DNA of 18,187 nt from positions 1-18,187 of the forward strand of contig PACG01000240.1 of NCBI GenBank assembly GCA_002699335.1, given 5' to 3'. This document shows, in pieces, positions 8,514 through 16,499 of this stretch. A model generated the notes under the pieces. The model saw only the letters and a program-made list of their open reading frames with translations. It was not told the DNA's origin and searched no databases. The stretch is from Candidatus Poribacteria bacterium (GTDB taxonomy: Bacteria > Poribacteria > WGA-4E > UBA9662). Positions within the stretch are counted from its first letter, which is position 1. Every line of letters starts with the position of its first letter. The position numbers and the translations under genes are program-made.

Positions 8514-8585
8514 GGGGCGTTAGCTCAGGGGTAGAGCGCTACCTTCACACGGTAGAAGTCACCGGTTCAAATCCAGTACGCCCCA
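8514..8585 (+). tRNA. tRNA-Val (anticodon CAC)
   Basis: The 72-base cloverleaf has acceptor GGGGCGT with ACGCCCC, D arm GCTC/GAGC, and anticodon stem CTACC/GGTAG with loop TTCACAC (anticodon CAC, reads GTG). The T stem ACCGG/CCAGT contains one C-A mismatch at its middle pair. CCA is not encoded. It lies 16 bases after the previous tRNA and shares its promoter. Confidence 0.92.
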
Positions 8586-8679
8586 TGTGTTCAGCAGCAT
8601 ATTGTTTACAGCCAAGTTCGTTTATGTCGAAAGTGAACAGCTCGCTTTCTCAGCCTCGGTTTAGCGGTACCAAATACAG

Positions 8680-9618
8680 TTGTTAGCGAAGGAAACCGCA
8701 ATTACTTTAGATCGACCAGATCTTGAAACGTCCCCGGACGGTTCAGTGGAAGACCAACCTACATTGCCCACTGAAAACGTCACCTTAAACATCCACTCCT
8801 TTTTTCTCATCCCTTTTCTCATCCTTGTTGGTATTGGGATCCTATTCGGTATTTACATTTTAGGTGTTACCCTCCTGACTCAGGAAAGCCGGGACGTTTA
8901 CGACCTGCTAGAGACAATTAAAACAGGTCGTAATCACGACCGCTGGCGTTCGGCTTTTGAATTATCAGGCGTTTTGGCGCGGGACAGCAAAATAGGATTT
9001 GATAAAAGGTTCGTTGCCAAAATGACCAACCTGTTTCAGGATCCAGACGTTATTCAGATCACGACCCAAAACGGAGTAAGTCTCAAAGCCTATTTAGCAC
9101 AGGCGATGGGAAGCACTAAGAATCCTGCTTTCACCCAACTTCTTTTAGAGGCCATTGATGATATTCATCCAGATACTGCCTTCATCATCTCGGCTCTAGG
9201 CCTCCTTGGAGATAAGAGGTCTGCCCAGAGAATACATCCGTTGACACTGAATCCATCAGCGGCAATTCGCCTCGCAGCCGTTATTGCACTAGGGGAAATT
9301 GGCAATCTTACCTCCATTTCCATTTTAGAGCAGGCATTGAACGATGATGAGCCGAATGTTCGATGGGATGCGGCCGTGGCCCTCTCCAAAATGAAAAGTG
9401 AAGCTGGTAAAGTCGTTTTGCTGGATCTACTTCGGCCCGGCTACCTAGAGGAATTCAAATCTGTTGACCAAAATGAACGCAATCGGATCTTGGTTGTTGC
9501 TATCCGCTCCGCAGGGGAGTTAGACGACCCGGAACTCAATCAGGCAATAGGCCTACTCGCTGAAAACAGAAACTTAAATATGGACGTGCTAAAAACAGCC
9601 TTGGAGGTTAAGAGATGA
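8680..9618 (+). CDS. Membrane-anchored HEAT-repeat protein at the head of the bc-complex cluster
   Basis: The 312-residue protein has a short acidic N-terminus, one hydrophobic helix at about 41-67, and an alpha-helical C-terminal part with two or three HEAT-type repeats, clearest around 160-250 (IRLAAVIALGEIGN, VRWDAAVALSKMKS). HEAT repeats bind other proteins; a role in assembling or stabilising the neighbouring cytochrome complex is inferred from position only. The stop overlaps the Rieske start by ATGA, so the two are translationally coupled. The start is unclear. TTG at 8680 gives the longest product but has no ribosome-binding site. An ATT at 8701 has AAGGA exactly 7 bases upstream and would give 305 residues. 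No in-frame ATG occurs until well inside the HEAT region, after the membrane helix. Confidence 0.75.
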   Translation: MLAKETAITLDRPDLETSPDGSVEDQPTLPTENVTLNIHSFFLIPFLILVGIGILFGIYILGVTLLTQESRDVYDLLETIKTGRNHDRWRSAFELSGVLARDSKIGFDKRFVAKMTNLFQDPDVIQITTQNGVSLKAYLAQAMGSTKNPAFTQLLLEAIDDIHPDTAFIISALGLLGDKRSAQRIHPLTLNPSAAIRLAAVIALGEIGNLTSISILEQALNDDEPNVRWDAAVALSKMKSEAGKVVLLDLLRPGYLEEFKSVDQNERNRILVVAIRSAGELDDPELNQAIGLLAENRNLNMDVLKTALEVKR

Positions 9619-10439
9619 GCGAAGAAAACATTGAGGAGATGTCGCCATCAAAACGGAAAATGCTGGCTAAGTTAGGTAAATTGCCCGCTGACAGTACGGC
9701 CGCGGCTGAAACCTCAGAACCGCCTTCGTCTACAGAAGATGTCGGTGATATTGAAGAGATGTCACCATCACGACGAAAGATGCTCGCCAAGTTAGGGCAA
9801 CTCCCAAGCGATTCACCTTCGGCGTCACCACCGGCTAAAACGGCTGCTCCAGCGAGGAAAACACCAACTGCCAGATCTACTGCAACAGGCGAAGTGCATC
9901 CTTTCGTCAGTGGGAAAATCAAGCGAAGTGTCAAACCCAAATTGGAATTTAAGGTTGAAAGACGAGGTTGGTTTTCATTGGCCTTCGGTTGGTTGGCTTT
10001 TCTTCTAGGTGGAATTCCTGCCTTTGCCACCATGATTCTGCGCTTTCTGTTTCCCAATGTACTCTTCGAACCCCCACAATCCTTTAAGGCTGGCTATCCA
10101 GACGATTACACGATTGGTGCCATCGATGAGACCTACAAGGAAAAATACGGTGTCTGGATTGGGCGAACTGACAAATACGTTTATGCGCTATCAACGGTCT
10201 GCACTCATTTAGGTTGTACTCCAAACTGGTTAGCGGGTGAAAGAAAGTTCAAATGTCCCTGCCATGGAAGTGGGTTTCGAAAAACAGGTGTGAACTTTGA
10301 AGGGCCAGCTCCCAGGCCACTTGAACGGCATTGGATTGGTTTGGCAGATGATGGTCAGATTTTGGTAGATAAAAATATTAAATTTCAGCGCGAAAAGGGG
10401 CAGTGGGAAAGCGAAAATGCCTATCTACCTTGGACTTAA
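9615..10439 (+). CDS. Rieske 2Fe-2S protein of a cytochrome bc/b6f-type complex
   Basis: This is the iron-sulphur subunit that takes electrons from quinol at the Qo site. The 274-residue protein has a long hydrophilic N-terminus, one membrane helix at about 117-143, and a C-terminal Rieske domain. Box 1 is CTHLGC at 196-201 and box 2 is CPCHGSGF at 214-221, giving cluster ligands C196, H198, C214 and H217 and the disulphide pair C201/C216. The intact disulphide and serine after HG point to a high-potential cluster. The extra N-terminus (about 110 residues) is unusual: a 22-residue motif occurs twice (6-27 and 46-67, 19 of 22 identical), followed by an Ala/Pro/Thr-rich linker. The start overlaps the previous gene by ATGA; cytochrome b follows after 66 bases. 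Confidence 0.95.
   Translation: MSEENIEEMSPSKRKMLAKLGKLPADSTAAAETSEPPSSTEDVGDIEEMSPSRRKMLAKLGQLPSDSPSASPPAKTAAPARKTPTARSTATGEVHPFVSGKIKRSVKPKLEFKVERRGWFSLAFGWLAFLLGGIPAFATMILRFLFPNVLFEPPQSFKAGYPDDYTIGAIDETYKEKYGVWIGRTDKYVYALSTVCTHLGCTPNWLAGERKFKCPCHGSGFRKTGVNFEGPAPRPLERHWIGLADDGQILVDKNIKFQREKGQWESENAYLPWT
9630..9815 (+). repeat. Duplicated 22-residue coding motif in the Rieske N-terminus
   Basis: Codons 6-27 (9630-9695) and 46-67 (9750-9815) encode IEEMSPS(K/R)RKMLAKLG(K/Q)LP(A/S)DS. The protein copies differ at three of 22 positions while many third codon positions differ, so the duplication is old and the amino-acid sequence appears to be maintained. Confidence 0.85.
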
Positions 10440-10450
10440 TTCGGTTATGT

Positions 10451-10465
10451 CCGACTTCCAGTCGG
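10451..10465. other. Small GC hairpin in the Rieske-cytochrome b gap
   Basis: CCGAC (10451-10455) pairs with GTCGG (10461-10465) around TTCCA. No T-run follows, so it is not a terminator. A mild role in transcript processing or in setting relative expression is possible. Confidence 0.3.
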
Positions 10466-10505
10466 CAACTGTTACAATTCGGTAGGATGGAGAAAGAAGT
10501 TTAAG

Positions 10506-11324
10506 ATGAGAAACGGACAGGCAAAAGGACCTGGAATATTCCAGCGGGTCGGCGAAAGTATAGGGAATAACGTTATTGTACGCTCTATCTTTCGAACAGG
10601 TGGATTGCCAGTAAACTGGAATAGGCGTCAGCGAATGATGGGGGTACTAAACAACGTATTTCTACACCTCCATCCAGTACGACTTCCAAAGCATGCAGTT
10701 AAGGTTAAATATACCTGGTGCATGGGTGGATTGTCTTTCTTCACCTTCCTTGTACTAACGATTACCGGCATCTTGTTGATGTTTTATTATCGTCCCACCG
10801 CCGAACACGCTTATATGGATATGGTCGATATTGGTGAGCAAGTGCCGCTTGGCATCATGCGGGAAATTCACCGGTGGGGGGCACACCTAATGGTTTTAAG
10901 CGTTTGGCTGCACATGTTTAGGGTGTTTATGACCGGTTCATATAAACCACCACGAGAGTTCAACTGGGTTGTTGGTGTAATACTACTGACCCTAACTCTC
11001 TTACTCAGTTTTACGGGATATTTGCTACCCTGGGATCAGCTCGCTATCTGGGCCATTACGGTTGGTACCAACATGGGAAGAGCCTCTCCTTTCTTGGGTT
11101 ATGAAGGCCCGGGGGCATCGCTGATGCAAATTGGCGATGTGAAATTGGTGCACCCAGCCGCAGATGCGGCCTTTGTTTTGAAAGCCGGTCGATTTGTCGG
11201 AGAAGCAACACTTTTGAGGTTCTATGTTTTGCACTGTATTGGGTTACCTTTTATAATTATGATTTTTATGGCGGTTCATTTCTGGCGTGTTCGAAAAGAT
11301 GGTGGGATTTCAGGTCCAACATAG
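10506..11324 (+). CDS. Cytochrome b6-like subunit of the quinol-oxidising complex
   Basis: The 272-residue protein corresponds to the N-terminal, dihaem half of cytochrome b, with four core membrane helices (about 74-95, 124-142, 153-173, 240-260). The haem b histidines are H122 and H136 (14 apart) and H243 and H258 (15 apart), the spacing of cytochrome b6. C72 in TWCMGGL lies where b6f and related Gram-positive complexes carry the cysteine that binds haem cn (ci), so a third, covalently bound haem is likely. The C-terminus IRKDGG-like VRKDGGISGPT matches the end of b6. About 60 extra residues precede the first core helix. GGATGGAG lies about 14 bases before the ATG. The subunit-IV-like gene starts 13 bases after the stop. 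Confidence 0.94.
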   Translation: MRNGQAKGPGIFQRVGESIGNNVIVRSIFRTGGLPVNWNRRQRMMGVLNNVFLHLHPVRLPKHAVKVKYTWCMGGLSFFTFLVLTITGILLMFYYRPTAEHAYMDMVDIGEQVPLGIMREIHRWGAHLMVLSVWLHMFRVFMTGSYKPPREFNWVVGVILLTLTLLLSFTGYLLPWDQLAIWAITVGTNMGRASPFLGYEGPGASLMQIGDVKLVHPAADAAFVLKAGRFVGEATLLRFYVLHCIGLPFIIMIFMAVHFWRVRKDGGISGPT

Positions 11325-11337
11325 AGGGGGAGTTGAG

Positions 11338-12465
11338 ATGGATTTGATAAAAGATGTAATTAACAGGGTTACCGACCCAACAATTTCTTTCACTTTTTTG
11401 CTTGCTGTCTTTTTCATCATATTTCCACCTAACAACCTGCTTTTGCGTTTAAATAGAAAGTTAGGGTTAGATAAATTGTGGACTGATGCTGGGGCAATTA
11501 TCTTTTTTGGTTTACTCACTATCTTTATGATTTTTGGAGTGACCAGTGACGAAACATTCAGGGCAGTGATCACTAAACCAGATAATGTACCGATTGTTCT
11601 ACTGCTATATATCGTTCCTTTCCTAATCTGGGTTTGCATGAAACAAGGATTGGCAAATGATGCCCGGACTCTCAACAACGAAAAACCGGAAGAGTATTCA
11701 TCTCCAGACGATTTGGACAGTCAGATTCTAGTTTGGCCTGACCTGATCTACGTTGAGTTGATCGCCCTAGTCTTGTGTTCGGTTGTTTTGATCGTTTGGG
11801 GAGTATTATTGAAAGCTCCATTAGAAGAGCCTGCCAATATCGCTGATTCTCCGAATCCATCGAAGGCCCCCTGGTATTTTCTTGGCCTACAAGAGATGCT
11901 AGTCTATTTTGACCCGTGGTTGGCCGGAGTCGTTTTTCCAACGCTAATCATCGTTGGGTTAATGGCAATTCCATATATTGATCTCAATAAAAAAGGGAAT
12001 GGTTACTATTCCTTTGCAGAAAGGAAAGCGGAGATTTCCATTTTTCTGTTTGGCTGGCTCGGCTTATGGGTGTATATGGTTATCCTAGGCACCTTTCTCC
12101 GCGGTCCGAATTGGAATTTCTTTGGCCCCTTTGAAAAATGGGATGTACACAAGGTTTTAGTTTTAAACAATATTAACCTATCAGAACTTTTCTGGGTCAA
12201 ACTAGGGAGCCGGGCTCTTCCTCAGAACATTTTACTGCGGGAGTTGCCTGGTTTTGTTGTTGTCGGTGCTTACTTGTTGATTATGCCGGGGCTGCTGGCT
12301 AAAACTCTGCTGAAATCATATGTTGATAAGCTGGGCTTAGTTCGTTATAGCGTTTTCGTAATCTTATTGCTATCAATGGCGGCCTTACCGATTAAAATGT
12401 ATTTGCGTTGGACACTCAATCTCAAGTACCTGATTGCCATTCCAGAATATTTCTTAAATGTCTAG
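11338..12465 (+). CDS. Cytochrome b C-terminal half, extended subunit-IV-like protein
   Basis: The protein supplies the second half of cytochrome b, including part of the quinol-oxidation site. I start it at ATG 11338 because a strong AGAGGGGGAG (11323-11332) precedes it just after the cytochrome b6 stop; a GTG at 11287 would add 17 residues inside the previous gene. The 375 residues are far longer than chloroplast subunit IV (about 160). Three extra hydrophobic helices come first, then the conserved core around residues 130-260 and two more helices at the C-terminus, about eight in all. The PEWY motif reads APWYFLGLQE at 177-186: the glutamate is absent. The next gene starts 25 bases downstream. 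Confidence 0.9.
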   Translation: MDLIKDVINRVTDPTISFTFLLAVFFIIFPPNNLLLRLNRKLGLDKLWTDAGAIIFFGLLTIFMIFGVTSDETFRAVITKPDNVPIVLLLYIVPFLIWVCMKQGLANDARTLNNEKPEEYSSPDDLDSQILVWPDLIYVELIALVLCSVVLIVWGVLLKAPLEEPANIADSPNPSKAPWYFLGLQEMLVYFDPWLAGVVFPTLIIVGLMAIPYIDLNKKGNGYYSFAERKAEISIFLFGWLGLWVYMVILGTFLRGPNWNFFGPFEKWDVHKVLVLNNINLSELFWVKLGSRALPQNILLRELPGFVVVGAYLLIMPGLLAKTLLKSYVDKLGLVRYSVFVILLLSMAALPIKMYLRWTLNLKYLIAIPEYFLNV

Positions 12466-12490
12466 TTTGTATTGTGGAGTATAAATAGAC

Positions 12491-15400
12491 GTGCTAACAG
12501 AAAAAGAACAGAAACATTATCAACCAATCACACTCAACCGTATTTTTGCTGTCACCAGTCTCCTTTTTATGGGTTCTCTTATCTGGATGTTTGCTGACGA
12601 TTATGAACGGAGTTGGAAACGCTATCAGAAACAGTTTAGGCAACTAGAATCTAAAAAAGTAGAAATGACCTACAATAGTCAAAATTACGATGAGTGGCTG
12701 ATGTGGACAGAAGAAGAGAGAGTCCGGCTACGAGCTGAAGAAGATCGAAAGGCTGCTGAGAATAAACTAAAAAAAGCTAAAGACGAGCACTACAAGGTTG
12801 ATCAGAACTTCAAATTTGGAAAAGCTAAATACGATGAGTTGACTTACCGGTATAAAGAAGCACAAACCGGTCACAAAGGTGATCCGGTGGAGTTACGTCG
12901 GGAATTGGACTCTTTCACTTATGAAGGTCGCCCTCTATTCGAAGGAGACGATTCTTGGAAGGTGGCGTTAGGGAAGCTAGAAGCCAAAGTTACAAATGCT
13001 GAGAATGAACTGCAAGCGTTAAAAGAAAAAGAAAAGGATATCGACAAAAGGTTCGAGCAAGAACTTGGGCGAGAGCAGATCCTAGCCGCTAAGCAGCACG
13101 AAAAGCTCGAAGTTACCCGAATGTCAATGGCCAATAAAATTGCCGACAAAATCAGGGACCTCCCTATTTTGGATTTGACCAACCCCTATTATCGAGTGCA
13201 ACAAGTTGTAATTGATGATGTGATTGAGGAGATGAACTTTGCACAAGTCCCAAAAGTCGATCGTTGTATGACTTGTCACCAAGGTATGACCAAAAGCAGT
13301 TTCTCCGATGAACCACATCCCTATAAAACCCACCCTAATCTAGATCTATTTTTGACCAGTGCTTCACCACACCCTGTCGATGAATTTGGGTGTACCAGTT
13401 GCCATTCAGGTCGTGGTAGGGGAACTAGTTTCGTCAGTGCAGTTCATATGCCGTCTTCTCACCAACAGGAACTGGATTGGCATCATGGCCATATCGGTCC
13501 TATGCCCGAAGATAAATGGCACCAGATGCACCATTGGCCAAGACCGATGCGTCCTGCTAAGTACACTCAAGCAGGTTGCTTCAAGTGTCATGCGGAGACA
13601 ACAAATCTGAAAGGGGCTGAAAAGCTGAATCTCGGCTTGGCTTTGGTTGAAAGAGCCGGCTGTTACGGTTGTCACACCATCGAGCAGTACAAACCTAGGA
13701 TGGAAAAAAGGAATATCGGACCATCTTTACAACGGGTCGCTTCTAAGATTAAAGACCAAGACTGGGCGAAGAAATGGATCAAAAACCCTAAAGATTTTAG
13801 GCATAACACCTGGATGCCAACTTTCTACGGAAGTGGCTCTGAAGATCCGACAACAGGTACAGGACGTCTCCTGAACCACCGCTATCAAGATGGGAAGCGG
13901 CAACAGGATGAAGATCGTCGCACCGACACAGAAATTCACGCTATAACCCACTATATTTACAGTAACAGTGATAGTAGTTTTGACGCTGGCACCATTCCTG
14001 TTAAAGGAGATAAGGAAATTGGTAGAAACACATTTCAAGCGGTCGGTTGCCAAGGGTGCCACCAGGTAGCACCAGACCCCATTGAAGAAGCACTGGCAAG
14101 TTGGAACCCGACAGATATCGCAGAGAAGCGAAATCAGTTACGCCGGGAATACGGTCCCAATCTGATTGGTATTGGCAGCAAGACTTCCGCAGAGTGGATC
14201 TATAATTGGGTCAAGAATCCGCTGGAACACAATCCCAATACTAAGATGCCTAACTTGAGGCTAACTGATCAGGAAGCGGCTAATATTACCGCTTACCTGG
14301 TTTCGCTGGACCAAAAAGGTTTCGAGCAGACCACAGTAGGTCAATATGACGATGAAATGCTCGATACAATCGCCGGCGAGTTCCTACAGGGATCATACAT
14401 AAAAGAGGAAGTTGAGGCAAAACTTGCGAGTTGGGATTCAGGTCAAACACTCAGCTATGCCGGCCAAAAACTGATCAACCACTACGGCTGCTACGGCTGT
14501 CATGAAATTCCCGGTTTTGAAGACGCTAAGCCGGTCGGTGCAGAACTGACTTACCACGGCAGCAAAATGGTCAAAAAATTCGACTTTGGTCTAGTTCAAT
14601 CAGAATATGTTGATAGCCATGGGCATAAACATCGAAAAGATCATCTTCCGCAAACCAACTCCGATTGGTTCACGCAAAAGTTAAAAAATCCACGAATCTA
14701 CGACACGAATGCAAGTGTCGACCTAGATACGGAAAAACTGGCTAATTTAGATGAGGTACACGTCATCAACGAATTCAGAGCCTTTCAGGATAAACTTCAA
14801 ATGCCAAACTTTGGGTTTACCGACAGGGAGGTAGAGGCCATAGTGACCGCACTAATGGGCTTTGTTAAGCAGGAAGCACTGGATTCGAAGATAATGCCTC
14901 GAACAGCAAAAAATGTTTCCTACGAAAAGGGACAGAGCATCGTCGCTGAGAAGAACTGCCAAGGCTGTCACTTGATTGAGGATCAAGGCCACGCTATTGA
15001 ACCTTCACTGCTGGATTGGATGATGGAACAACCAGAATACGAAGATCTATCCCGAATGGAAGCCAAAGCCGATCTGGTCAGTTTTGTTCCACCCAACCTG
15101 ATTGGTGAAGGACAGAAGGTTAAACCAGACTGGCTGTACCGCTTTTTGCGTCAACCGGAAACGATTCGTCCAGCGGTACAGGTGCGAATGCCGACCTACA
15201 ATTTCACTGAAGAGGAAATCAATACGTTGGTCAAGTACTTTAGTTACCTGGAACCAGAAAGTGAGGGCTACAATTGGGTTGCTGTAGATGACTGGCAGGA
15301 TAACGCATTTCGTGATCCACATCAGTTGAATTTATCGACCACGGAACTAACTGCAGCAGAAAAATTAATATCTAAAGATGGACACCACTGTGGACAGTGT

Positions 15401-15685
15401 CACTGGATAGGAAATCAGGAGCCTGAAAATAAGGTGGCTAAAGATCAGGCCCCTAGCTGGGCATTAGCAAGTCAGCGACTAAAACCAGAATGGATGGCCC
15501 GCTGGATTGCCGACGCGCCGGCCTTGATGCCTGGAACAAAAATGCCCACTTACTATGACACTTATGATCCAGATCATCCAGACCTTGAAAGTTATACTAA
15601 CACCACCCCGTTTGCGACCGTATTAGATGGAGATGACGGGGCACAGGTGCATGCAATCCGCGATTACGTTTTGAAAACAGAATAG
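12491..15685 (+). CDS. Membrane-anchored octahaem cytochrome c
   Basis: The 1064-residue protein has one hydrophobic anchor at about 17-35, a long charged coiled-coil stretch at about 40-215, and eight CxxCH haem-c sites with first cysteines at 259, 301, 363, 391, 520, 667, 823 and 967. The last five each head a cytochrome-c-like unit followed by an MP motif (WMPTF, KMPNL, QMPNF, RMPTY, KMPTY) that could give the axial methionine. The first three lie in a histidine-rich segment and are probably bis-histidine. In position it replaces cytochrome c1 or f, carrying electrons from the Rieske protein towards the oxidase. The start is GTG with TGGAG ten bases upstream; no ATG exists near the anchor. 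It may instead be a stand-alone electron carrier. The family is recognisable as multihaem c but not by name. Confidence 0.9.
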   Translation: MLTEKEQKHYQPITLNRIFAVTSLLFMGSLIWMFADDYERSWKRYQKQFRQLESKKVEMTYNSQNYDEWLMWTEEERVRLRAEEDRKAAENKLKKAKDEHYKVDQNFKFGKAKYDELTYRYKEAQTGHKGDPVELRRELDSFTYEGRPLFEGDDSWKVALGKLEAKVTNAENELQALKEKEKDIDKRFEQELGREQILAAKQHEKLEVTRMSMANKIADKIRDLPILDLTNPYYRVQQVVIDDVIEEMNFAQVPKVDRCMTCHQGMTKSSFSDEPHPYKTHPNLDLFLTSASPHPVDEFGCTSCHSGRGRGTSFVSAVHMPSSHQQELDWHHGHIGPMPEDKWHQMHHWPRPMRPAKYTQAGCFKCHAETTNLKGAEKLNLGLALVERAGCYGCHTIEQYKPRMEKRNIGPSLQRVASKIKDQDWAKKWIKNPKDFRHNTWMPTFYGSGSEDPTTGTGRLLNHRYQDGKRQQDEDRRTDTEIHAITHYIYSNSDSSFDAGTIPVKGDKEIGRNTFQAVGCQGCHQVAPDPIEEALASWNPTDIAEKRNQLRREYGPNLIGIGSKTSAEWIYNWVKNPLEHNPNTKMPNLRLTDQEAANITAYLVSLDQKGFEQTTVGQYDDEMLDTIAGEFLQGSYIKEEVEAKLASWDSGQTLSYAGQKLINHYGCYGCHEIPGFEDAKPVGAELTYHGSKMVKKFDFGLVQSEYVDSHGHKHRKDHLPQTNSDWFTQKLKNPRIYDTNASVDLDTEKLANLDEVHVINEFRAFQDKLQMPNFGFTDREVEAIVTALMGFVKQEALDSKIMPRTAKNVSYEKGQSIVAEKNCQGCHLIEDQGHAIEPSLLDWMMEQPEYEDLSRMEAKADLVSFVPPNLIGEGQKVKPDWLYRFLRQPETIRPAVQVRMPTYNFTEEEINTLVKYFSYLEPESEGYNWVAVDDWQDNAFRDPHQLNLSTTELTAAEKLISKDGHHCGQCHWIGNQEPENKVAKDQAPSWALASQRLKPEWMARWIADAPALMPGTKMPTYYDTYDPDHPDLESYTNTTPFATVLDGDDGAQVHAIRDYVLKTE

Positions 15686-15692
15686 CCTCCGC

Positions 15693-16499
15693 ATGTTGTC
15701 GCGGATCTTGATCACCACCTCATTCAGCTTTGGTTGTTGTTACCCGTTGTTTTTTTGGATTAACAATCGCAAGTTGATTGAAACTGGTTTTTACCGATTT
15801 AATCTGGGTTTTAGCTGCTTCGCCGTGGGTATTGGCGTTGGAGGTATCTGGTTGTCTGATTTATCGGACTCGGTTGATAGTAGCAGCCTTTTGTTAGCTC
15901 GGTGGTTAGCCGTTGCCTGGTTTTTGTCGTTGCTAATTGTAACGGCTTTTTTCTGGACTCGTCAATGGATAAAGGGGTGGTTAGTTGCGTTACCATCAAT
16001 CATAGGTGTTGTTACGCTGTGCCAAATTAGTGGCCGAAATTTTCTGACGACGTCTAACTGGGAAATCGAAACTGCGCTGTCCTTCTTGGGCAGCGCGGTT
16101 CTTTGTGCCTCAATTTTTGCTGGAGTGCTCGGACATTGGTATCTGAATGCTACCAACTTGCCCATTAGCCTGTTGGCCCATGCAACTAGGATTTTGTGGG
16201 GCTTGTTGGGGGCGCGCCTATTGTGGAACTCATACGCGGCCTTTACGCTACAGATCGGCTATCGAGGAGATCAAGTTTCGATCTTCAGGTTTCTGCAGAC
16301 GATTGAAGGGTTATTGCTAGGCGTTGGTTTGTTCTTCGGTGTCGTTTTCCCGCTCATTTTGACCTATATGGTTTACGAAACCGTAAAGGTCAAATCGACA
16401 CAATCAGCTACTGGGATTTTGTACGTCGTCGTAACTTCGGTCTTGATGGGTGAATTGGCATATAAATACTACCTACTGGAATATGGGTTAGTTTTGTGA
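15693..16499 (+). CDS. Uncharacterised eight-helix membrane protein
   Basis: I do not recognise this 268-residue protein. It is strongly hydrophobic, with about eight membrane helices (near 4-22, 36-54, 70-88, 94-111, 128-147, 160-177, 203-225 and 240-262). Histidines H148 in GHWYLN and H163 in LAHATR lie at the ends of helices 5 and 6 and could bind haem or metal, though this is a guess. The start ATG is seven bases after the octahaem gene with no visible Shine-Dalgarno, and its stop overlaps the next start by GTGA. It is therefore probably co-translated with both neighbours. An accessory subunit, haem-handling or assembly role in the respiratory complex is inferred from context only. Confidence 0.75.
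   Translation: MLSRILITTSFSFGCCYPLFFWINNRKLIETGFYRFNLGFSCFAVGIGVGGIWLSDLSDSVDSSSLLLARWLAVAWFLSLLIVTAFFWTRQWIKGWLVALPSIIGVVTLCQISGRNFLTTSNWEIETALSFLGSAVLCASIFAGVLGHWYLNATNLPISLLAHATRILWGLLGARLLWNSYAAFTLQIGYRGDQVSIFRFLQTIEGLLLGVGLFFGVVFPLILTYMVYETVKVKSTQSATGILYVVVTSVLMGELAYKYYLLEYGLVL

Noticed and set aside
8588..8639. TGTTCA/TGAACA arms after tRNA-Val as a terminator
   Set aside because: The arms are only 6 bp, 40 bases apart, with no T-run after them, so there is no support for a terminator.
8489..8686. A 65-codon open frame running through tRNA-Val
   Set aside because: It starts inside tRNA-Ile2 and its sequence is a translation of tRNA genes (e.g. VEVTGSNPV, typical of translated tRNA).
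11287..11337. GTG 11287 as the start of the subunit-IV-like protein
   Set aside because: It lies inside the end of the cytochrome b6-like gene without a ribosome-binding site, whereas ATG 11338 has a strong purine-rich site immediately upstream.
13359..14062. Several open frames in other phases inside the octahaem cytochrome gene
   Set aside because: The main frame carries eight CxxCH sites and continuous domain structure; the others are shadows created by its codon usage.
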